A DNA stretch of 64,000 bases, from NCBI GenBank assembly GCA_965197865.1, contig CBDANZ010000001.1, positions 1 to 64,000 on the forward strand, read 5' to 3'. Both the position numbers and the translations under genes were made by a program. The DNA comes from CBDANZ01 sp965197865. GTDB taxonomy: Bacteria > Acidobacteriota > Vicinamibacteria > Vicinamibacterales > CAVVIG01. Below the pieces are notes generated by a model, which was not told the DNA's origin, made no database searches, and saw only the letters and a list, made by a program, of their open reading frames with translations. How positions within the stretch are numbered: the stretch's first letter is position 1; the number at the start of each line of letters is the position of its first letter. Of the stretch, positions 7,319 to 14,795 are shown one piece after another.

Positions 7319-9071
7319 GTGGGTGCACCCGGGGCTCCTGCTGATCGTTGGCGCCTGTTTCCTGCCGTTCCTCAAAGGCAGGGCCAAGCGCCTCGCCATG
7401 GTTTTGCTGCCCGCTTCCGCCTTGGTCGACTGCATCCTCATGGAGCCGGGCACCCACGGTGTCGTGCGCTTCCTGGGACAAGAGCTGGTGTTCGGCCGGG
7501 TAGATCGCCTGAGCCTGGTTTTTTCCTACGTCTTCTGTCTCGTGGCTCTCGTTGGCCTGATCTATTCGCTGCATGTGGACGATGACGCGCAGCATGTGGC
7601 GGCGCTGGCGTACGCAGGTGCTGCGCTCGGAGCTGTTTTCGCCGGAGACTTCCTGTCCCTTTATCTCTTCTGGGAGCTGATGGCCCTGTCGGCCGCGGTC
7701 CTCATATGGCTGCGCCGAGAGCGGCCCGCCGCCGCCGCCGGATTCCGCTACTTTCTGGTCCATGTTTTTGGCGGTCTGTGTCTGCTGGGAGGGATCGTTC
7801 TTCAATGGTCACAGACGGGGTCGATCGCTTTCGGGGATATGTCGCCGTACGCGGGAAGCGCAGCGTTCACTCTCATCCTCCTGGCTTTCGTCCTGTGCGC
7901 GGCGGCACCGCCTTTGGGGGCCTGGCTTCCAGACGCCTATCCGGCGGCCACCGCCACAGGGGCTGTGTTTCTAACGGCTTTTACCACCAAGTCTGCGGTC
8001 TACGCCTTGATCCGCGGATACGCCGGCACGGAGGTCCTCGTGTGGTGGGGAGCGGCCATGGCGGTCTACGGCGTGGTGTACGCCGTACTCGAGAACGACG
8101 CGAGAAGGCTGCTTGCCTATCACATCGTCAGCCAGGTGGGCTACATGGTTTGCGGGGTGGGGATTGGGACGGCTCTGGCCCTAAACGGCGTGGCCGCCCA
8201 CGCCTTCTCGCACATTCTTTATAAGGCTCTCCTGTTCATGGGAGCGGGTGCCGTGCTCCAGGTGACCGGCCTGAGAAAGCTGAGCGACATGGGAGGGCTC
8301 TACAAGACCATGCCGCTCACTCTCGGCCTCTACATGGTTGGCGCCTTCGCCATCTCAGCCGTACCGCTCTTCAGCGGCTTCGTCAGCAAGTCGATGGTCG
8401 TTTCTGCCGCGGGTGAATCCCACCGGGCCGCGATCTTCTTGATGCTTACTCTGGCTTCCTCGGGGACCTTCCTGCACACCGGGCTGAAGCTTCCTTACTA
8501 CATGTTCTTCGGCAAGGACCGCGGCCTGCGCGTCCAGGAGCCGTCGGTGAATATGCTCGTGGCCATGGGGCTCTCTGCGGCGGCTTGCCTTCTCATCGGC
8601 ATCTTCCCCGCGCTCTTGTACTCGTACCTGCCGTATGAGGCGGACTACATCCCCTACACAGTGCGGCACGTCACGGCCACGATGGGGCTGCTGGGCTTCA
8701 CCGCGCTGGGGTTCTTTCTGCTGCTCAGGTACCTGGATCCCGAGCCCAACGTTAGCCTTGACACCGACTGGTTCTACCGCCGCGGCTCATCTGCCGTTGT
8801 GGCGCTGTCCCAGGGTGGGCTGACGCGAGGAGAGCGCTTCGCGGGACAGATTTACGACGTCGTGATTGAGCGGTATGTGCTCGGCGCGGCAGCGCGACTG
8901 CTCAAGCTCGATACGCGTGTGATCGACAGAACTGCGGTTGGCGTCGGTGAACTCACCCAGGCCTTGAGCCGTGGCCTCAGCATCACGGTGAGCGGTAACG
9001 CCCAATATTATGGGTTCCTTATGGCAGTCGGTGTCCTGGCTGCCATTGCACTCGCGGTCTTTATCTCGTGA
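7308..9071 (+). CDS. MrpD-type antiporter-like subunit of complex I (second copy)
   Basis: A 587-aa membrane protein. It has the helix-5 Glu (LYLFWELMALS), the helix-8 Lys (AFTTKSAVYALIRG) and the helix-12 Lys (HILYKALLFMGAG). At helix 7, where NuoL-type proteins have a Lys and then PLH, this protein has CAAAPPLGAWLPDAYP, so Lys and His are both missing. The last 110 residues, after the core, form an amphipathic stretch ending in a final hydrophobic helix, reminiscent of the NuoL lateral helix plus anchor. ATG 7308 overlaps the 71-aa gene by 11 bases, and the stop overlaps nuoM (GTGA). It likely forms a second, possibly modified, pumping module. Confidence 0.82.
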   Translation: MTPEWVHPGLLLIVGACFLPFLKGRAKRLAMVLLPASALVDCILMEPGTHGVVRFLGQELVFGRVDRLSLVFSYVFCLVALVGLIYSLHVDDDAQHVAALAYAGAALGAVFAGDFLSLYLFWELMALSAAVLIWLRRERPAAAAGFRYFLVHVFGGLCLLGGIVLQWSQTGSIAFGDMSPYAGSAAFTLILLAFVLCAAAPPLGAWLPDAYPAATATGAVFLTAFTTKSAVYALIRGYAGTEVLVWWGAAMAVYGVVYAVLENDARRLLAYHIVSQVGYMVCGVGIGTALALNGVAAHAFSHILYKALLFMGAGAVLQVTGLRKLSDMGGLYKTMPLTLGLYMVGAFAISAVPLFSGFVSKSMVVSAAGESHRAAIFLMLTLASSGTFLHTGLKLPYYMFFGKDRGLRVQEPSVNMLVAMGLSAAACLLIGIFPALLYSYLPYEADYIPYTVRHVTATMGLLGFTALGFFLLLRYLDPEPNVSLDTDWFYRRGSSAVVALSQGGLTRGERFAGQIYDVVIERYVLGAAARLLKLDTRVIDRTAVGVGELTQALSRGLSITVSGNAQYYGFLMAVGVLAAIALAVFIS

Positions 9072-10546
9072 CGTACCCAATCCTCACGGTCACAACGTTT
9101 CTGCCCTTGGTTGGAGCTGCCGCCATCTTCTTATTCAGCGAGCGGCTGGCGCGGTGGATTGGCCTGGCCGCAACGCTGACCACTCTGGCTGGCTCTGTCC
9201 CGCTCTACCTCCGTTTTGACAAGACATCGAGCGCCCTGCAGTTCGTCGAGACCGTGCAGTGGATTCCGTCCTGGAACGTGACTTACGGGATGGGCGTCGA
9301 CGGAATCAGCCTTCCGTTCATCTTTCTGTCGGCGCTCGTGAGCGTGTTGTGCGTGGGCGCCTCGTGGGCCGCGGTCCAGGTGCGCGTGCGGGAGTTCTAC
9401 GCGGCGCTCCTTGTCGCCGAGACCGCGATGGTTGGCCTCTTCGCGTGCACGAATCTCTTTCTCTTCTACGTGTTCTGGGAGCTCATGCTCGTTCCCATGT
9501 TTCTCCTGATCGGCGTGTGGGGAAGCGCCGGCCGCATCTACGCCTCTGTGAAGTTCCTGTTGTTTACGCTGGCGGGGAGCGTGCTGATGCTCGTGGGTCT
9601 CATCGCCCTCTCTTATGCGGGCGGCACGCTGGATTTCCAGACGCTTGCGACGAGGAGCCTCGGTCTCGAGCTTCAGGCGTGGCTGTTTGTGGCCTTTCTG
9701 GCTGCGTTCGCGGTCAAGGTACCCATGTTTCCCGTGCACACCTGGCTACCCGACGCCCACACCGAGGCACCCACGGCAGGGAGTGTGATCCTCGCGGGGA
9801 TTCTCCTCAAGATGGGTGCCTACGGCTTCTTGCGGATTTCTCTGCCGATACTCCCCGATGCCACCCAGCTTTTCTTCAAGCCCATGCTGGTGCTTTCCGC
9901 GGCAGCCATTGTCTACGGCGCGTATGTGACGCTGGCGCAGACAGATGTCAAACGCCTCATCGCCTACTCGAGCGTCAGCCACATGGGTTTCGTGACGCTG
10001 GGGATCTTTACGCTCAACCGGAGTGGCGTCGAGGGTGCGATACTTCAGATGATCAACCACGGGATCATTACCGCCGCCCTCTTCTTGTGCATCGGGATGA
10101 TTTATGAGCGCACGCACACGCGGGAAATCGTGGAGTACGGAGGGTTGTTCAAGATCGCACCGATCTACTCGACGTTCCTCGCGCTCTTCTGCCTGGCCGC
10201 TGCGGGATTTCCGGGCTTGAATTCCTTCGTGGGGGAGTTCCTCATCATCAGCGGGGCTTTCAGGACCTTCCCCTGGCTCGGGGCCGTGGCTGTCTGGGGT
10301 GTGGCGCTCGGCACCACCTATATTCTCTGGCTCTACTCCCGCGTGGCGCTGGGCGATCCAAGGCCGCGTCTGCGAGAGCTGCGTTTCGAGATCAACGCAC
10401 GGGAGATGGCGACACTGGCTCCCCTGGCGTTCCTGGTTCTTGTGATCGGCCTCTACCCGGAGTTGGTGCTGGGGTTTCTGCGGGCTTCCGTGGCGCAGCT
10501 CTTGGTGGCAGTGGCCGCGCCAAGCCAGGCTTTGGGGGGGCTGTGA
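9068..10546 (+). CDS. nuoM: NADH-quinone oxidoreductase subunit M
   Basis: A 492-aa integral membrane protein of usual NuoM length. Visible signatures are FWELMLVPMFLLIG (helix-5 Glu), FAVKVPMFPVHTWLPDAHTE (helix-7 Lys), ILLKMGAYGFLR (helix 8) and INHGIITAALFLCIG (helix 12). It is one of the antiporter-like proton channels of complex I. The GTG start overlaps the preceding stop, and its own stop overlaps the nuoN GTG (GTGA), giving tight translational coupling. Confidence 0.95.
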   Translation: MTYPILTVTTFLPLVGAAAIFLFSERLARWIGLAATLTTLAGSVPLYLRFDKTSSALQFVETVQWIPSWNVTYGMGVDGISLPFIFLSALVSVLCVGASWAAVQVRVREFYAALLVAETAMVGLFACTNLFLFYVFWELMLVPMFLLIGVWGSAGRIYASVKFLLFTLAGSVLMLVGLIALSYAGGTLDFQTLATRSLGLELQAWLFVAFLAAFAVKVPMFPVHTWLPDAHTEAPTAGSVILAGILLKMGAYGFLRISLPILPDATQLFFKPMLVLSAAAIVYGAYVTLAQTDVKRLIAYSSVSHMGFVTLGIFTLNRSGVEGAILQMINHGIITAALFLCIGMIYERTHTREIVEYGGLFKIAPIYSTFLALFCLAAAGFPGLNSFVGEFLIISGAFRTFPWLGAVAVWGVALGTTYILWLYSRVALGDPRPRLRELRFEINAREMATLAPLAFLVLVIGLYPELVLGFLRASVAQLLVAVAAPSQALGGL

Positions 10547-11949
10547 AGGATCTGCTTCTTCTTTTTCCGGAGCTCGTTCTCGTCGGCATGGCATTAGCGC
10601 TCATCGTCGGGGCGCGCCGTGTCGAGCGGGCCCAGTCGGTCGCGTCCTGGGTCGTCATCGCTGCGGTCGCCGCCGTGTATTCCGGCTGGGCTTTCTCGTT
10701 GAAAGGCCCGGACACGGGGTTTGGAGGCACGCTCGCCGCCGACGGCTTTGCTCAGTTCTTTTACGTCCTCTTCGCGGCGAACCTCGCCGTGGCCGCGCTC
10801 CTCTCCGTGAAACACCTCGACACAGAACATGTTCCGCGTGCCGAGTACTACGCACTGCTCCTCCTGGCCTCGGCAGGCATGATGCTGGCGGCCTCGGCCC
10901 TGGACCTCTTGGTCCTCTACCTGGGACTGGAGCTCATGGCGCTGTGCTCGTACGTTCTGGTGGGGATGACGCGCGACCAGCCCGCCTCGAACGAGGCTGC
11001 CATCAAGTACTTCCTCCTGGGATCTTTTGCGTCGGCGCTGCTCCTGTACGGCATTGGCCTGGTCTACGGGGTCACCGGCGCGACCGATTTTGCGACAGTT
11101 GCGTCGGCTGTGTCCGGGCCGGAGCCCGCGCAGCATCCGCTGCTGCTCGCAGGCGTGGCACTCGTGGCCGCCGGGCTCGCCTTCAAGATTGCGGCGGTGC
11201 CATTCCACGCCTGGGCGCCGGACGTCTACCAGGGCGCCAGCGCACCGGTCGCGGCATTTCTGGCCGCCGGCTCGAAGACGGCGGGTCTGGCGGCGCTGGT
11301 TCGGGTTTGCCTGGTTGCTTTCGCGCCTGAGCAGCACATCTGGTCGATGATCCTAGTGGGGCTCGCGGCCCTGTCGATGGCCGTCGGGAGCCTGCTCGCC
11401 GTGGCCCAATCGAACATGAAGCGCATGCTCGCCTATTCGTCCATCGCGCACGCTGGGTACGCGCTTCTGGGTCTCATTCCCGGAACCCCCGAGGGGGCTT
11501 CGGCGACCATGACTTACGCGTTCGTTTATGCCTTCATGACCCTCGGAGCCTTCGGAATTGTCATCGTGCTGGGCCCGCGCGGCGAGGATCTGGCAGGGTA
11601 CCGGGGGTTGGCCACGACCACGCGCGGGACAGCCGCGCTCATGTTTCTGTTCCTGCTGTCTCTCACCGGAATCCCGCCCACGGCTGGATTCGCGGCCAAG
11701 TTCGGCGTCATCCTGAATGTCGTGCGCGGGGGCTATATCGCGCTGGCCGTCCTGGCTGTGGCATGCAGCGTGGTGTCGGCTTTCTTTTACATGCGCGTGG
11801 CCGTCCTCATGTACATGACGGAGCCGCAGGGATCGGCGCCAGAACGTCTTCCCGCTCCGGTGTCTGCAGCGCTGGCGATCGCGGCGTTTGTCACCATCAT
11901 GGGAGGAGTCTTTCCCGGCACCTTTACAGCGTGGACGGTGCCGCCGTAA
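10543..11949 (+). CDS. nuoN: NADH-quinone oxidoreductase subunit N
   Basis: A 468-aa membrane protein. The helix-5 motif YLGLELMALCSYVLVGM and the helix-7/8 region AFKIAAVPFHAWAPDVYQGA are the NuoN hallmarks, and AGSKTAGLAALVR follows. It forms the antiporter-like subunit nearest NuoK in the membrane arm. It is the last gene of this half-operon; directly after its stop the decayed island begins instead of another nuo gene. Confidence 0.95.
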   Translation: MKDLLLLFPELVLVGMALALIVGARRVERAQSVASWVVIAAVAAVYSGWAFSLKGPDTGFGGTLAADGFAQFFYVLFAANLAVAALLSVKHLDTEHVPRAEYYALLLLASAGMMLAASALDLLVLYLGLELMALCSYVLVGMTRDQPASNEAAIKYFLLGSFASALLLYGIGLVYGVTGATDFATVASAVSGPEPAQHPLLLAGVALVAAGLAFKIAAVPFHAWAPDVYQGASAPVAAFLAAGSKTAGLAALVRVCLVAFAPEQHIWSMILVGLAALSMAVGSLLAVAQSNMKRMLAYSSIAHAGYALLGLIPGTPEGASATMTYAFVYAFMTLGAFGIVIVLGPRGEDLAGYRGLATTTRGTAALMFLFLLSLTGIPPTAGFAAKFGVILNVVRGGYIALAVLAVACSVVSAFFYMRVAVLMYMTEPQGSAPERLPAPVSAALAIAAFVTIMGGVFPGTFTAWTVPP

Positions 11950-11951
11950 CG

Positions 11952-12092
11952 CCCAAGTCTTGGCTGGCACCCGTCCAGCTCGCGTGGAATTATGAGTTCA
12001 GCGCACGGGAACTCAGCGAGATCCGTCGACTGGTTGTGGAACACGAGCCATCGATTATCGAGGCATGGCATAGGCACTGCGATCAGCGTTGA
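11952..12092 (+). pseudogene. DUF4160 protein, C-terminal remnant
   Basis: The frame ending at 12092 encodes PVQLAWNYEFSARELSEIRR then LVVEHEPSIIEAWHRHC. This matches the C-terminal half of DUF4160 proteins, which are usually about 80-100 aa and encoded before a DUF2442 partner as a toxin-antitoxin-like pair. The N-terminal half is missing, because the recognisable part begins right after the nuoN stop. No start codon or ribosome site belongs to it. It is a truncated relic marking the left edge of the island. Confidence 0.6.
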
Positions 12093-12310
12093 ATTGCGGA
12101 TCGATCACGTCGAGGTTACGACGATACGCTCACAGCACACCTCGTCGATAGTCGCGTGATTGGTGTTCCCCTCGCGTGGTCGTGGCGACTTTCGGAAGCC
12201 ACGGCGGCCCAACACGCGAACTGGGAATTGATTGGAAACGGTCACGGTGTTCATTGGCCGGATGTCGACGAAGACATCAGCGCGGAAGGGATGCTCCTCG
12301 TCGAGTTCGT
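12088..12310 (+). pseudogene. DUF2442 protein, frameshifted remnant
   Basis: One frame starts VELRIDHVEVT at 12088. The adjacent frame continues DDTLTAHLVDSRVIGVPLAW, and further on NWELIGNGHGVHWPDVDEDI, the DUF2442 signature (family text: LIGdGeGIHWPDLDEDLS). One base lost near 12119 accounts for the switch. DUF2442 normally follows DUF4160, and both remnants occur here in that order with overlapping ends. The reading frame then runs into unrelated sequence, so the gene is not intact. Confidence 0.6.
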
Positions 12311-12640
12311 CTTCTGCCCGCAGAGCTGTTCGAGAAGCTGGGACAAGTCGTCGGTGAGCCCTACGTGTCCTTCTCTCTACACCGCACGGACGACATCTCA
12401 GAGCCGGTCATGCTCGAGATCCTCTTCGGCCGCTGTCCTCGGTGGTCGGCCCTGCGGACGCTCCTTCTCGGGGACGCCGCCCATCCGATACCCCGGTCCG
12501 CGCCCAGGGAATCAACTTGACGCTTCGAGACGCCATCGTCGCGGCCAAGTATCTCGTCCCGGCACTTGAGTCGATGGAGGCTGATGCTTTCGACCGCGCG
12601 AGCGGCCGCATCCAGCAGGAGCGCCCGTGCGTCACGGTAT
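12308..12640 (+). pseudogene. FAD-dependent monooxygenase, C-terminal remnant with frameshift
   Basis: One frame carries LLLGDAAHPIP, the GDxxHP flavin-binding motif of aromatic-hydroxylase-type FAD monooxygenases. The next frame carries AQGINLTLRDAIVAAKYLVP and then ASGRIQQERP, which should follow directly in an intact protein (GDAAHP...AQGINLALRDA). A single-base change near 12500 separates them. The N-terminal Rossmann part (GxGxxG) is absent. The gene is clearly dead. From 12640 to 12804 I see nothing recognisable. Confidence 0.6.
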
Positions 12641-12804
12641 CGTCCCCGTGCGGCTCTCGGCATGAATGGAGAGGGCACCCTCCTTGACTGGTCGCCGAGG
12701 CAGGGCTCACGCCGCGCCACTGCGAAGGGCGAGAGGCCCATTCGTGCGTTCCGGGCACGTGTCTTGGCGCCAAGCATGTCGCCCGTACAGGTCGAACCGA
12801 CGCG

Positions 12805-12877
12805 GCCCAACAGGCGTTTGCAGCCGGCGGCAGCTGGCGCGATCATGAGCCGCCGCGGCTGAAACGCGTCATTAGCC
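12805..12877 (+). other. attC-like recombination site 1
   Basis: The site starts with GCCCAAC (12805-12811), a perfect RYYYAAC core, and ends with ATTAGCC, close to GTTRRRY. The inner arms GCGTTTgCAGCCG and CGGCTGAAACGC pair, with one unpaired base on the left arm, as expected for the extrahelical bases of integron attC sites. The length of 73 bp is typical. It lies just before the DUF4440 gene. Confidence 0.65.
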
Positions 12878-12972
12878 AATCAGGCCCGGGAGGCGTTGCC
12901 CACCACATGACAGACGAACGGCGAGCTTGCTTCCGGCGTGCGGTCACAACACTGTTGAAAAGGGAATTTCGG

Positions 12973-13428
12973 ATGGGATTGCGCCACTCGCTGTGTTGCG
13001 TCCTCGCAGTCGCCTGCGCCATTACGGCGTCCGCCGCGCAGAGGCTGGAGGTGAAATCGGATCAGCAGGTCCTCATTGAGCTGGAACGGGGTTGGAACGA
13101 GGCGTTCTATCGCAGGGACGTCGCCTTCATCGAGAACCTCCTAGCCGACGAGTTCACCGCGACGTACGAGGATGGCAGCCGCGGCGACAGGGCAAAGGAG
13201 CTAGCGCTCGCGGCTGAGTTCGATCAGCAGGTGGAGTCAGCCATTCAGGACGAGTTCACGGTGAAGGTCTACCGCGATACGGCCGTGGTCTGGTTTAGGC
13301 TACGCTTGATCGGCATCAGGCAGGGCCAGCGTGCGGAATTAACGTTGCGCTATACCGACGTTTGGGTGATGCGTGACGGCCGTTGGCAATGCGTGTCAGC
13401 TCAGAGCACGAGGGTGAACCCAACGTAG
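12973..13428 (+). CDS. Exported DUF4440 / NTF2-like protein
   Basis: A protein of about 151 aa if started at ATG 12973, which gives a clean signal peptide (GLRHSLCCVLAVACAITASA) after an aaaaggga ribosome site; a longer frame starts at 12907. The mature part begins LIELERGWNEAFYRRDVAFI and contains LLADEFTATYEDG, then a beta-sheet ending in WVMRDGRWQCVSAQSTRV. This is the DUF4440/SnoaL-like cone fold often found in small-ligand-binding or orphan proteins. It lies alone between two attC-like sites, the arrangement of a single-gene integron cassette. The specific function is unknown. Confidence 0.75.
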   Translation: MGLRHSLCCVLAVACAITASAAQRLEVKSDQQVLIELERGWNEAFYRRDVAFIENLLADEFTATYEDGSRGDRAKELALAAEFDQQVESAIQDEFTVKVYRDTAVVWFRLRLIGIRQGQRAELTLRYTDVWVMRDGRWQCVSAQSTRVNPT

Positions 13429-13528
13429 CCACGCCGAGTTGTTTTTCGTTGCTTCTGGCCTCAACGTCGGAGGTGATCACCGCCGTGGCGAAAACCGTGC
13501 TTAACGATACGGATCGTTAGAGGATGCT

Positions 13529-13612
13529 GGCTAACAACCGCGTGGAGCCGACACGCCCGCAACGTTGTGGAATCCTGCCTGTGCGACGCGCGGCTCAAGC
13601 GGAACGTTACAT
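13529..13612 (+). other. attC-like recombination site 2
   Basis: The outer cores are GGCTAAC (13529-13535) and GTTACAT (13606-13612). The inner arms CCGCGTGgAGCCG and CGGCTCAAGCGG pair with one mismatch and one extra base on the left arm. It has the same architecture as the other sites. The next reading frame starts with an ATG at 13611, overlapping the site end, as is common for cassette genes. Confidence 0.65.
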
Positions 13613-13727
13613 GGCTCAAGAGAGCGGTCGAGGCAGCCTTCTACATGCTGACGTCTACTCGAAGAGCGAGCAGGGAGACTTGACGCGTGCGCAGGCACGG
13701 CAGCTCGCTCTGGAAGAGTTCAAATGA
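13611..13727 (+). pseudogene. RelE-type toxin, C-terminal remnant
   Basis: A 38-aa frame ending VYSKSEQGDLTRAQARQLAL then EEFK. This matches the last part of RelE/HigB-type toxins that are paired with NadS-like antitoxins (family text: VYxKsExdDLTxxQ). The catalytic barrel is missing, so no toxin is made. Its stop overlaps the antitoxin start (ATGA), preserving the original coupling. Confidence 0.55.
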
Positions 13728-14026
13728 AGGATGCGGCGTTTCGAGAAAAAGGTGCGCGTTTCGAGAACTCATCACCAGTATTCGGCAGGCCGGGCGGACT
13801 CGGTCGGGGAGTGCTTCGACCCTCTGGCACAGCGGTACTTAGGCCGGAGGACGTTAAGGCTGTTCGAGCCGAACTGAGCGCCTCACAGGCCGAGTTCGCT
13901 CTTACGATCGGCGTGAGTGTCGCGCCACTCCGTAACTGGGAGCAAGGGCGACGAACACCAGATGGCCCGGCCCTGGCTCTGCTCCGGGTCGCCGCCGCAC
14001 TCCATGGCAAGCGAGGGGCGCCATAA
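13724..14026 (+). CDS. Helix-turn-helix antitoxin, NadS/HigA-like
   Basis: A 100-aa protein. The C-terminal half holds a Cro/C1-type helix-turn-helix: VKAVRAELSASQAEFALTIG followed by VSVAPLRNWEQGRRTPDGPA. This is typical of NadS-type antitoxins, which bind their own promoter and neutralise a RelE-family toxin. The ATG overlaps the toxin-remnant stop. The stop codon falls inside the left core of the next attC-like site, as in integron cassettes. The toxin partner is truncated, so this may be a stand-alone DNA-binding remnant or a counter to a toxin elsewhere. Confidence 0.75.
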   Translation: MKDAAFREKGARFENSSPVFGRPGGLGRGVLRPSGTAVLRPEDVKAVRAELSASQAEFALTIGVSVAPLRNWEQGRRTPDGPALALLRVAAALHGKRGAP

Positions 14027-14099
14027 CAACCGCTTGGAGCCGTCGCGCCCGCTGTTCCTTGTGATCCTGTCACTATGGTGCGGCTCAAGCGGCACTAGT
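14021..14099 (+). other. attC-like recombination site 3
   Basis: The left core is CCATAAC (14021-14027); the right core region CACTAGT is degraded. The inner arms CCGCTTGgAGCCG and CGGCTCAAGCGG pair perfectly over 12 bases, with one unpaired G on the left arm. The arms are nearly identical to those of site 2. Confidence 0.6.
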
Positions 14100-14126
14100 C
14101 TGAATCGAATCGAGGGCCAAAGGTGA

Positions 14127-14414
14127 TCAGGCGGCAGAAAGCTTGGCAACATGGAGCTTCTTGCGACGTCGCTCGATGTGCCATAGGTCGTACTGCACCT
14201 GTTGGTTCATCCAACTCTCGGCCGTCGGACCGAATGCGAGCGACAGGCGTACCGCCATCTCAGGACTGATGCCGGCGCGCCCGTTCAGAATGCTCGACAG
14301 CGTCTTGCGACTCACGCCGAGGGCGCGGGCGGCCTCGGTGACGCTCAGGCCGAGCGGCTTCAAACAGAGTTCACGAAGCGCTTCGCCCGGATGGGGCGGG
14401 TTGTGCATCTTCAT
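14127..14414 (-). CDS. higA: HigA-type antitoxin
   Basis: A 95-aa protein starting MKMHNPPHPGEALRELCL, the standard HigA start (HPGE.LRE), followed by the helix-turn-helix LSVTEAARALGVSRKTLSS and NGRAGISPEMAVRLSLAFG. The start at 14414 sits 11 bases after the toxin stop, behind an AAGGTC ribosome site. HigA binds HigB and represses the operon. Its toxin gene upstream is broken by two frameshifts, so the antitoxin is orphaned. It is encoded opposite to the surrounding island genes. Confidence 0.85.
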   Translation of the reverse strand: MKMHNPPHPGEALRELCLKPLGLSVTEAARALGVSRKTLSSILNGRAGISPEMAVRLSLAFGPTAESWMNQQVQYDLWHIERRRKKLHVAKLSAA

Positions 14415-14424
14415 CGGTCGACCT

Positions 14425-14704
14425 TCAGTGGTAGTCTTCATAGTCCACCCACTCGGCATCTTTCCAGCAAACCCGAACTTCACACCCCCGTTGCCGCTCA
14501 TCTTTACCGCCCACGTCCCTCGGCGGGCACCTTGCAGCTCATGAAGTCCAAGCCGGGCAAGTTCATGTCACCGGGCGCCGTCGCCGCGTTCAGGGCACCG
14601 AGGATCAGTCGCAGCCGCTGCTGATGCTTGGCTTGAATCCCCCGCCTCTTTCCGGTGGCAGGGAACCGTTCGAGATCCCTGTGCCGAAAACCCTTGATCG
14701 CCAC
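14425..14704 (-). pseudogene. higB: HigB-type toxin, two frameshifts
   Basis: The gene starts well (AIKGFRHRDLERF, then LRLILGALNAATAPGDMNLP), continues in a second frame (RRGTWAVKMSGNGGVKFGFA) and ends in a third (DAEWVDYEDYH then stop at 14425). Joined, these make a normal HigB mRNA-interferase of about 92 aa. Frame breaks lie near 14540 and 14465. The toxin cannot be made, while higA 11 bases downstream is intact. Confidence 0.8.
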
Positions 14705-14795
14705 CTCAATTAGCGTAACCTGCGTAGTTACAGATCACAATCCGGCCAAGAATAATAAGAAGTTACCCGCTTCATCAAGGCTTGAGGAGGTAGAA

